Part shown: positions 57,834 through 64,000 of the stretch, piece by piece
How positions within the stretch are numbered: position 1 is the stretch's first letter
Layout of the letters: each line of letters begins with the position of its first letter
Origin: CADEED01 sp039931065
GTDB taxonomy: Bacteria > Pseudomonadota > Gammaproteobacteria > Steroidobacterales > Steroidobacteraceae
DNA: 64,000 nucleotides
NCBI GenBank assembly: GCA_039931065.1
Contig: JBDTSP010000005.1
Coordinates: 1-64,000, forward strand
Direction of reading: 5' to 3'
Position numbers and translations under genes: made by a program
The notes under the pieces: model-generated
Told to the model about the DNA's origin: nothing
The model's database searches: none
The model's input: the letters and a program-made list of their open reading frames with translations, nothing else

Positions 57834-59528
57834 CTATTTCCTGCGCGCCTTGTCCTCGGCCTCGATCGTACGGTTGATGTTCCACTGCTGCAGGATGGAC
57901 AGGCCCGTGTTCGTCACCCAGTAGAGCACCAGGCCCGCGGGGAACAACGCGAACATCACCGAGAACACCAGCGGCATGAACTGGAAGGCCTTCGCCTGCA
58001 CCGGATCCGGCGGCGGCGGATTCAGTTTGTACTGCATCCACATCGCGAGACCATTGAGCGCCGGCAGGATGAAGAACGGATCGCGTGCCGAGAGATCGTT
58101 GATCCAGCCCATGAACGGCGCCTGGCGCATCTCGACGCTTTCGAGCAGCACCCAGTAGAACGCCAGGAACACCGGCATCTGGATCAGCATGGGCAGACAG
58201 CCGGAGAGCGGATTCACCTTCTCCGTCTTGTACAAGCCCATGGTTTCCTGACCGAGCTTGCTGCGATCGTCCTTGTACAGTTCCTGCAGCGCCTTCATGC
58301 GCGGAGCGAGTGCGCGCATGCGCGCCATCGAGCGGCCCGAGTACTGCGCCAGTGGATAGAACATCAGCTTGAGCAGCAGCGTCGCCAGGATGATGGCGAC
58401 ACCCCAGTTGCTGACCAGGCCGTGCAGGAAATTGAGCAGGGCGAACAGCGGCTTCGACAGGATCGTGAGGACTCCGTAGTCCGCCACGCGAGTGAGTTCG
58501 GGGTGCAACGTGTCGAGCTGCTTCTGCAACTTGGGGCCGACGAACAGTTCTTCGGTGATCGTTTTGCTCGCGCCGGGCGCGACGAGCTCAGACGGGCCGA
58601 CCGCCGCGAGCAGATACTGGTTGTCGTGCGAGCCGAGCGTCAGGTGATAGTTGTTCGCGGGGTTCGGCACCATCGCGGTGACGAAGTGATGCTGCATGCC
58701 GGCGATCCAGCCGTTCTTCACATCGACCGACAGGTTCTGATCCTTGGAGTCGTGGATCTTGAGTTTCGAGTACTTCCTGCCGTCCCACATCGCGGGTCCG
58801 CGGAAGGCGAAGCTGTCCACCTTGAACATCGATCGTTCGACCGGCGGATCGGCGCGGAAGATCTGCGCGTAAGAAGCGCCATCCCAAGCCGCAGCTGAAT
58901 TGTTCTGAATCAAGTACTCCAGCTTGATGCTGAAGAAGCTGCGCTTGAAAACGAAAGTCTTCGTGACGGTCACGCCGTTGCCATCGGTCCACGTCAGCGG
59001 GACGCGCAGCTCATCCTGGCCGGGCGCGAGCTCGTAGTTCCCGGCGGGACTGGTGTAGATGGCGTGATGCGTCGGGTGCGGGCCCGGCTTAGATGAGCTC
59101 AGGCCGGTTTGCAGGACGTAGTTGGTGGTCGGGCTGTCGGTGTTGAAGAGCACCACCGGCGCCGGCTGACCCTTGACCAGCGGGTAACCCGGCAGTTCGG
59201 CGCGCACCAGGTCGCCGCCCTTCAGGCTGATATGGAGCGTCAGTACGTCGGTGACGACGCGGACGGTTCCGGCGGACAGTTCGGCCGCGGGCGCGGTTCC
59301 CGGCGCCGCTATGGGCGCACTTTGCGTCGTTCCCGGTGCGGCGCTCGCAGATTGAACCGCCTGCGGTACGTTATCGGAAAGTTCTGGCTGTTTTGAATCG
59401 CCTGGAACGCCATTGAGGCTGGCGGCCGTCGTCGGCTTCGGCGCGTAGTCCATCTGCCACTGGCTGAAGTTGACGTAGACGGCAAGGGCCAGGGCGAGCC
59501 AGAGGAAAACGCGGATGTTGTTAGTCAT
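57834..59528 (-). CDS. yidC: Membrane protein insertase YidC
   Basis: YidC inserts and folds inner-membrane proteins with or without SecYEG. The 564-residue protein has the N-terminal anchor (RVFLWLALALAVYVNF), the large periplasmic beta domain (about residues 80-330) and five C-terminal helices including LHGLVSNWGVAIILATLLLK, LGQETMGLYKTEKVNPLSGC and PVFLAFYWVLLESVEMR. The conserved hydrophilic-groove arginine lies in YSGRSMARMRALAPR. Its start overlaps the yidD stop by eight bases. Confidence 0.97.
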   Translation of the reverse strand: MTNNIRVFLWLALALAVYVNFSQWQMDYAPKPTTAASLNGVPGDSKQPELSDNVPQAVQSASAAPGTTQSAPIAAPGTAPAAELSAGTVRVVTDVLTLHISLKGGDLVRAELPGYPLVKGQPAPVVLFNTDSPTTNYVLQTGLSSSKPGPHPTHHAIYTSPAGNYELAPGQDELRVPLTWTDGNGVTVTKTFVFKRSFFSIKLEYLIQNNSAAAWDGASYAQIFRADPPVERSMFKVDSFAFRGPAMWDGRKYSKLKIHDSKDQNLSVDVKNGWIAGMQHHFVTAMVPNPANNYHLTLGSHDNQYLLAAVGPSELVAPGASKTITEELFVGPKLQKQLDTLHPELTRVADYGVLTILSKPLFALLNFLHGLVSNWGVAIILATLLLKLMFYPLAQYSGRSMARMRALAPRMKALQELYKDDRSKLGQETMGLYKTEKVNPLSGCLPMLIQMPVFLAFYWVLLESVEMRQAPFMGWINDLSARDPFFILPALNGLAMWMQYKLNPPPPDPVQAKAFQFMPLVFSVMFALFPAGLVLYWVTNTGLSILQQWNINRTIEAEDKARRK

Positions 59529-59757
59529 GCGAATGTTTCAGGCAGCGGTCCGGGACGGGATCGAATCCACCTTCATGGAATGGGTGACAGCGGGAAATGC
59601 GTTTGATCGTGAGCCATGCGCCGCGCAAGGCGCCGTGGGTATCTACGGCTTCCATCGCGTAATGCGAGCAGGACGGATAGAAACGGCAGCGCGGCCCGAG
59701 CAACGGGCTGATGGCGAGCTGATACCCGCGGATCAGGAATTTCAGGACGAAGCGCAT
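59521..59757 (-). CDS. yidD: Membrane protein insertion efficiency factor YidD
   Basis: A 78-residue YidD: MRFVLKFLIRGYQLAISPLL, GPRCRFYPSCSHYAMEAVDT, then TIKRISRCHPFHEGGFDPVP. The CRFYPSCSHY and RCHPFHEGG blocks with three cysteines are family hallmarks. It acts with YidC in insertion. The ATG lies inside the 3' end of rnpA (16-base overlap), the usual coupling of this trio. Confidence 0.94.
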   Translation of the reverse strand: MRFVLKFLIRGYQLAISPLLGPRCRFYPSCSHYAMEAVDTHGALRGAWLTIKRISRCHPFHEGGFDPVPDRCLKHSHD

Positions 59758-60113
59758 GTGCGAACGACGCGTTGCCAAAGGGTCGCGAGGCTATCACGCA
59801 GGGTTGATGCCGGTGCTGCGGCTGAGGGAAATTTTGCGGCGACCACGATGTCGACTGCCGGGAGTTCGTGCTGGACCAGGCGAAAAGTCTCGCGGACCAG
59901 GCGCCGCAGTCGATTTCGCTTGACCGCGTTGCCGGCGGTTTTCACCGCGACGGCCAGACCGATGCGCGGAAATCCCAGGCCATTGGGACGCACGCGCAGT
60001 CCGAAGAAGCGATCGTCAATGCGCTTGCCCGACGCGTACAACGCGTCGAACTGCAGCTTGCTGCGCAGACGCAGTTCGGCGCCGAGCCGCAATCGAGGTT
60101 GGGTGGGCGGCAT
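59742..60113 (-). CDS. rnpA: Ribonuclease P protein component
   Basis: RnpA assists the RNase P RNA in 5' processing of tRNA. The 123-residue basic protein has LRLRSKLQFDALYASGKRID at the start and the RNR motif in AVKRNRLRRLVRETFRLVQH, then VDIVVAAKFPSA. Length is normal. It is 27 bases downstream of rpmH, the standard order, and its 3' end overlaps yidD. Confidence 0.95.
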   Translation of the reverse strand: MPPTQPRLRLGAELRLRSKLQFDALYASGKRIDDRFFGLRVRPNGLGFPRIGLAVAVKTAGNAVKRNRLRRLVRETFRLVQHELPAVDIVVAAKFPSAAAPASTLRDSLATLWQRVVRTCASS

Positions 60114-60140
60114 AGCTGCCCGCGCCGCGACGCTTGCGCG

Positions 60141-60275
60141 TCAGGGAACGATTTTCTTGCGGCCCTTCGAACGACGGCGCGCGAGCACCTTCTTGCCACC
60201 GGTGGTTTTCATGCGAGCGCGAAAACCCGTGGCGCGTTTGCGCTTGATCTTGCTTGGCTGATAAGTGCGTTTCAT
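60141..60275 (-). CDS. rpmH: 50S ribosomal protein L34
   Basis: A 44-residue basic protein: MKRTYQPSKIKRKRATGFRA, RMKTTGGKKVLARRRSKGRK, ending KIVP. This is L34 (KRTYQPS...KRKR.HGFR.RM). It is the first gene of the leftward origin operon and is easily missed because of its size. Its likely promoter is at 60320-60349. Confidence 0.96.
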   Translation of the reverse strand: MKRTYQPSKIKRKRATGFRARMKTTGGKKVLARRRSKGRKKIVP

Positions 60276-60319
60276 GATGATCGGCCAGAGCCGCTGATCT
60301 CTACGGAAAAAGGGCGGGA

Positions 60320-60349
60320 AGGGTACGCAGGGGGTACTCCCAGTGTCAA
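60320..60349 (-). promoter_or_regulatory. Predicted sigma-70 promoter of rpmH operon
   Basis: On the minus strand a perfect TTGACA (60349-60344) is followed after 18 bp by TACCCT (60325-60320), about 45 bases before the rpmH start. Confidence 0.55.
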
Positions 60350-60429
60350 CAATCCCCCTCCAGAAAGATTGTGGGAACGGCTAGACTCGCTCCCCGTTTT
60401 TGCCCAGCCCCCAACCGGACAACTCACCC

Positions 60430-61800
60430 GTGACAGCAGCGTCGAGCGAAAGCCTGCGGGTGGAGAGCGGATTATGGTCGCGCTGCGTGCGAGCGCTCGA
60501 GGACGAGCTGCCCGGCGAACATTTCAACATGTGGGTCCGGCCGCTGCAGGCGGTGGAGAGCAACGGCGCGCTCAAGCTGCTCGCACCCAATCGCTTCGCC
60601 GTGGACTGGGTCAACACCCACTTATTGTCGCGTCTGGGTGAGATCGTCCGGCGGTTCGTGGAAGGCGACGCACCCATCGTCACCGTGGAAGTGGGGTCTC
60701 GTGGACCCGAGGTCGTGCAGATCCGCGAGCCCGTGACGAATGGCATTCCGCGACCCAAGCGCAGCGAAGGCATCGTCGTCGGTGTCAGGCTCAATCCGGA
60801 TTTCACCTTCAACGGCTTCGTCGAAGGAAAGAGCAATCAGCTCGCGAAGGCCGCGGCGATCCAGGTCGCCGAAAATCCCGGCCGTGCGTACAACCCGCTG
60901 TTCATCTATGGCGGCGTCGGTCTTGGCAAGACGCACCTGATGCAAGCGGTGGGTCATGCGATCAAGGCGCGCGATCCGGATGCGCGTATCGCGTACATCC
61001 ACTCCGAGCGATTCGTGAGTGACATGGTCATCGCGCTTCAGCACAACAAGATGAACGAGTTCAAGACGGCGTATCGCTCGCTTGATGCGCTGCTGATCGA
61101 CGACATCCAGTTTTTCGCGAACAAGGATCGCTCGCAGGAAGAATTTTTCCACACGTTCAATGCGCTGCTCGAAGGCCAGCAGCAGGTGATCGTCACCGCC
61201 GATCGATATCCGAAAGAGGTCTCGGGCCTCGAAGAAAGGCTTAAATCCCGCTTCGGATGGGGCCTCACGGTTGCGATCGAACCGCCCGAGCTCGAAACCT
61301 GTGTGGCCATTCTCATCGGCAAAGCGCAGGCGGCGAACGTGCAGCTTCCGGAAGAAGTCGCGTTCTTCGTAGCGAAGCGGATTCGCTCGAACGTTCGTGA
61401 ACTCGAAGGAGCGTTGAAACGTGTGATCGCGAATTCGCGTTTCACCGGCCGGCCGATCACGCTCGAATTCACGAAGGACGCGTTGAAAGACCTGCTGACA
61501 TTGCAGGCGAAATTGATCACTATCGAAAATATTCAGAAGACGGTTGCGGACTACTACAAACTGCGCGTGGCGGATCTGCTTTCAAAACGCCGTAGCCGTT
61601 CCATCGCGCGGCCGCGCCAGGTTGCGATGGCGCTCGCGAAAGAATTGACGACGCACAGCCTGCCGGAGATCGGGGATGCATTCGGTGGACGAGACCACAC
61701 GACGGTGTTGCATGCGTGTGGGCGCATCCGGGATTTGCGCGTGGCAGAACAACGCGTCGGTGAGGATTATCAAAACCTGTTGAGAACCCTGACCGGATGA
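60430..61800 (+). CDS. dnaA: Chromosomal replication initiator DnaA
   Basis: DnaA binds DnaA boxes and opens the origin. From GTG 60430 (TAASSESLRVESGLWSRCV) the protein is 456 residues: an N-terminal interaction domain, AAA+ ATPase domain III (GGVGLGKTHLMQAVGH, LLIDDIQFFANKDRSQEEFF) and domain IV with the DNA-binding signature GDAFGGRDHTTVLHACGRI. A TTG ten codons upstream could extend it. The 154 bases before it hold the divergent rpmH promoter and a TAGACT -10-like hexamer at 60382. Confidence 0.96.
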   Translation: MTAASSESLRVESGLWSRCVRALEDELPGEHFNMWVRPLQAVESNGALKLLAPNRFAVDWVNTHLLSRLGEIVRRFVEGDAPIVTVEVGSRGPEVVQIREPVTNGIPRPKRSEGIVVGVRLNPDFTFNGFVEGKSNQLAKAAAIQVAENPGRAYNPLFIYGGVGLGKTHLMQAVGHAIKARDPDARIAYIHSERFVSDMVIALQHNKMNEFKTAYRSLDALLIDDIQFFANKDRSQEEFFHTFNALLEGQQQVIVTADRYPKEVSGLEERLKSRFGWGLTVAIEPPELETCVAILIGKAQAANVQLPEEVAFFVAKRIRSNVRELEGALKRVIANSRFTGRPITLEFTKDALKDLLTLQAKLITIENIQKTVADYYKLRVADLLSKRRSRSIARPRQVAMALAKELTTHSLPEIGDAFGGRDHTTVLHACGRIRDLRVAEQRVGEDYQNLLRTLTG

Positions 61801-62005
61801 CTGTGGAATGCCTGTGGATAGATTTGTGGATAAAAGAGTCCACAGGTCACACACAGGGGATGATCAGGGTGTGAGTAACTTGGTTCAGTGGCAAAGACGA
61901 CGACAAAGAGCTGATCCTTAAAACACTTTTGGCGTTATCCCCACCGTCCACAGGCTCTATAGCTGCTACTACTAGATTTAAATCTTAAGAACAGAAGGCA
62001 AGCGC
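61801..62005 (+). other. oriC: Probable replication origin (oriC) between dnaA and dnaN
   Basis: The gap contains a perfect DnaA box TGTGGATAA (61825-61833), near-matches TGTGGATAG (61813-61821) and TTATCCCCA (61935-61943), and several TCCACA cores, followed by an AT-rich run around TAGATTTAAATCTTAAGA (61973-61990) that could be the unwinding element. The rpmH-dnaA gap has no such boxes. Gene order and orientation change at this point as expected of an origin. Confidence 0.85.
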
Positions 62006-63103
62006 ATGAAGCTCTCCGCGACCCGCGAACAAATCCTGGCTCCCCTGCAAAGCGTCATTGGTGTTGTCGAACGTCGGCAGACCATGCCGGTGCTCTCCAA
62101 TGTTTTGCTGGCGGCGCGTAACAACCGGATCAGCGTCACGGGTACCGATCTCGAGGTGGAGCTCGTCGCTTCGGCCGATGCGAAGGTCGACCAGCCCGGA
62201 GATGTGACCGTTCCGGGCCGCAAGTTGCTCGATATCTTCAGGTCCCTGCCAGAGAAAACGGCGGTAACAATCGCGACTGACGGCGATCGTGTGTCGATAA
62301 AGGGCGGAAAATCGAAGTTCACGCTATCGACCCTGCCCGCCACCGAGTTTCCGGTGGTCGAGGAAATCAATGCGCAGCAAACACTGACCCTTTCCCAGGG
62401 AGATTTCAGACGTTTGATCGACAAGACCCACTTTTCGATGGCGCAACAAGACGTTCGCTACTATTTGAACGGCCTTTTGTTAGAAACGGACGGCAAAACG
62501 CTGCGCGCCGTCGCCACGGATGGCCATCGTCTGGCGCTGAGCGAGGCCGAACTCGAATCGAAGGCCAAGACGAACCAGCAGGTCATCCTGCCGCGCAAAG
62601 GCGTTTTGGAGCTTCAGCGCATTTTGGGCGGAGATGGAAATGTGGATCTGGCTATAGGAACCACCCATGTTCGCGTACAGATCGGCGACATTCGCTTCAC
62701 TTCGAAGCTCATTGACGGTCGTTTCCCCGAATATGGCCGCGTGATCCCGGCGAATCCCACCAAACAGGTCGAGGCCGACCGCGACACGTTGCGCCAGGCG
62801 CTGCAGCGGACCGCCATTCTCTCAAACGAGAAGTATCGTGGAGTTCGCATCAATTTGAAGTCAGATCTCGTCACGATCCAGGCACATAACCCCGAGCAGG
62901 AAGAAGCCGAAGATCAGGTTGAGGTTACTTACACGGGAGACGAGGTCGAAATCGGCTTCAACGTGACCTACTTGCTCGACGCGTTGGCCGCCGTGGATTC
63001 CGAGAAGGTCGTGCTAGGTCTTACGGACGGGAACAGCAGCTGCCTGGTGCGGGCGGTGGGTGTCACGAATTCCAAGTACGTCGTGATGCCGATGCGGCTT
63101 TAA
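62006..63103 (+). CDS. dnaN: DNA polymerase III beta (sliding clamp)
   Basis: The clamp ring gives processivity to DNA polymerase III. The 365-residue protein has the three-domain layout: MKLSATREQILAPLQSVIGV, VTVPGRKLLDIFRSLPEKTA and the final clamp surface NSSCLVRAVGVTNSKYVVMP ending MRL, the usual last residues. An AAGG-type ribosome site precedes the ATG. The AT-rich end of the putative origin is immediately upstream. Confidence 0.97.
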   Translation: MKLSATREQILAPLQSVIGVVERRQTMPVLSNVLLAARNNRISVTGTDLEVELVASADAKVDQPGDVTVPGRKLLDIFRSLPEKTAVTIATDGDRVSIKGGKSKFTLSTLPATEFPVVEEINAQQTLTLSQGDFRRLIDKTHFSMAQQDVRYYLNGLLLETDGKTLRAVATDGHRLALSEAELESKAKTNQQVILPRKGVLELQRILGGDGNVDLAIGTTHVRVQIGDIRFTSKLIDGRFPEYGRVIPANPTKQVEADRDTLRQALQRTAILSNEKYRGVRINLKSDLVTIQAHNPEQEEAEDQVEVTYTGDEVEIGFNVTYLLDALAAVDSEKVVLGLTDGNSSCLVRAVGVTNSKYVVMPMRL

Positions 63104-63127
63104 GCCGCAGCCTGGTCCGCGCAGTCG

Positions 63128-64000
63128 ATGTCACTTGCTGAACTGCGGATCGAAAACCTGCGCTGCGTGGAATCCGCGGTGCTCGAGTTTTCCCCGCAGC
63201 TCAACCTGATCGCGGGCGAGAACGGTGCCGGCAAGACCTCCGTCCTCGAAGCAATCTTCCTGCTCGGCCGCGGCCGTTCTTTTCGTACCCGTAGCAGTGA
63301 GAGGCTCATACACCACGGTGCGCCGGCGCTGACGGTATTTGGCCGCACAGACGATGTGCCTTCCAAGCAAGCGGGAGTCGAAATAGCCGCCGACGGTGGG
63401 ACACGCGCCAGGATCAACGGAGAAAACGCCCAGTCCTTGCTCGAGTTGTCTGGCGTGCTTCCGGTTCAAGCGATCGATCCAGAGATTCACAAGCTCGTTG
63501 ATCAAGGGCCGGAACGCCGGCGGCGCTGGCTCGACTGGCTCGTGTTCCACGTGGAACCAAGCTTTGGCCTCCATTGGGCGAGATACAACCGGGCGCTGAA
63601 GCAGCGGAACGCCGCGCTGAGATCCGGGGTAGGTGATACCCAGGCGTGGGATGGAGAGCTGATTCGAAACGGGGAGGCCATGACGCTTTTCCGGAAGCAG
63701 GCGCTGGAGCGCCTCGCTCCGCGCCTGGCTAAAACGTTCGAGCGATTCGGTGGGCTCGAGGTGAACGTGGGCTTCTTCACCGGTTGGGCCGCCGACACCG
63801 CGCTCGAAGAATCCCTGAGCTCACACCTCGAGAAGGATAGATCGCGAGGCATGACTACCTCGGGACCTCACCGCGCCGACGTCACCCTTCGACGGAGCAA
63901 CAAGATTGCGCGTGAGACGCTTTCCCGGGGCCAACAAAAGCTGACGGCCGTTGCGATGATCATCTCGCAGCTGCAGCTCCTCCAGGACGAGCTGGGCATG
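63128..64000 (+). CDS. recF: DNA replication and repair protein RecF (3' end outside window)
   Basis: RecF helps load RecA at gaps. The first 291 codons are present: MSLAELRIENLRCVESAVLE-like start (SLAELRIENLRCVESAVLEF), Walker A LIAGENGAGKTSVLEAIFLL, the family block RRRRWLDWLVFHVEPSFGLH and the signature LSRGQQKLTAVAMIISQLQL close to the window edge. The frame is open to the last base, so the gene continues. It follows dnaN after 24 bases, the canonical order. Confidence 0.95.
   Translation, partial: MSLAELRIENLRCVESAVLEFSPQLNLIAGENGAGKTSVLEAIFLLGRGRSFRTRSSERLIHHGAPALTVFGRTDDVPSKQAGVEIAADGGTRARINGENAQSLLELSGVLPVQAIDPEIHKLVDQGPERRRRWLDWLVFHVEPSFGLHWARYNRALKQRNAALRSGVGDTQAWDGELIRNGEAMTLFRKQALERLAPRLAKTFERFGGLEVNVGFFTGWAADTALEESLSSHLEKDRSRGMTTSGPHRADVTLRRSNKIARETLSRGQQKLTAVAMIISQLQLLQDELGM

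Noticed and set aside
60276..60429. The rpmH-dnaA gap as oriC
   Set aside because: No DnaA box-like sequence or AT-rich segment was found, while the dnaA-dnaN gap has both.

Overview
The window is a GC-rich gammaproteobacterial chromosome segment that includes the replication origin neighbourhood. At the right end rpmH-rnpA-yidD-yidC-mnmE run left and dnaA-dnaN-recF run right. The gene set (heme A synthase with farnesyltransferase, trkA/trkH/nhaD, a long leuA, class I release of lipoproteins through lgt, several MASE1, GFA and DoxX family proteins) and the many TATAAT-like boxes placed directly before start codons suggest a Steroidobacter/Xanthomonadales-like lineage. That placement is an inference from gene content only.

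Layout. 0-3 kb: 3' end of leuA, then lgt and asd on the minus strand; asd is preceded by what looks like a complete ribosome-mediated attenuator with a Lys/Thr-rich leader peptide. 3.1-6.7 kb: cytochrome c oxidase assembly genes (DUF2909, SURF1, a SCO-like protein, ctaA, ctaB). 6.7-9.8 kb: small hypotheticals, dodecin, and a wrecked sensor histidine kinase whose middle part is inverted. 9.8-17.7 kb: a beta-propeller/di-haem cytochrome lipoprotein, an S41 protease lipoprotein, a MASE1 histidine kinase and a glyoxalase II-like hydrolase. 17.7-33.3 kb: a long run of small accessory and detoxification genes (GFA, GST, NTF2-like, SDR, RidA, CPBP, Nudix) with several decayed genes among them (antibiotic-biosynthesis monooxygenase, an NTF2-like gene, a rhomboid). 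33.5-38.6 kb: AI-2E transporter, uvrD helicase, pyrF. 39-45.4 kb: potassium/sodium homeostasis (trkA, trkH, nhaD), a CBS protein and an NfeD/SPFH pair. 45.6-56.4 kb: a CheD-like protein without the catalytic cysteine, DUF885 peptidase, peptide-binding lipoprotein, mnmG, alpha/beta hydrolase and a Na-type ABC exporter. 56.4-64 kb: the origin cluster, with oriC most likely between dnaA and dnaN.

The most striking unexplained structure is a family of three long, perfectly paired inverted repeats (30, 35 and 51 bp stems at 7.1, 48.4 and 39.1 kb). They share a 27-base outer core but have unrelated inner arms, and each is still perfectly self-complementary. Shorter REP-like palindromes lie at 3.1, 9.8 and 35.6 kb, and another repeat flanks the rearranged kinase. 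Most of these elements touch stop codons. No RAYT transposase, insertion sequence, CRISPR array, prophage, tRNA or rRNA was seen in the window.
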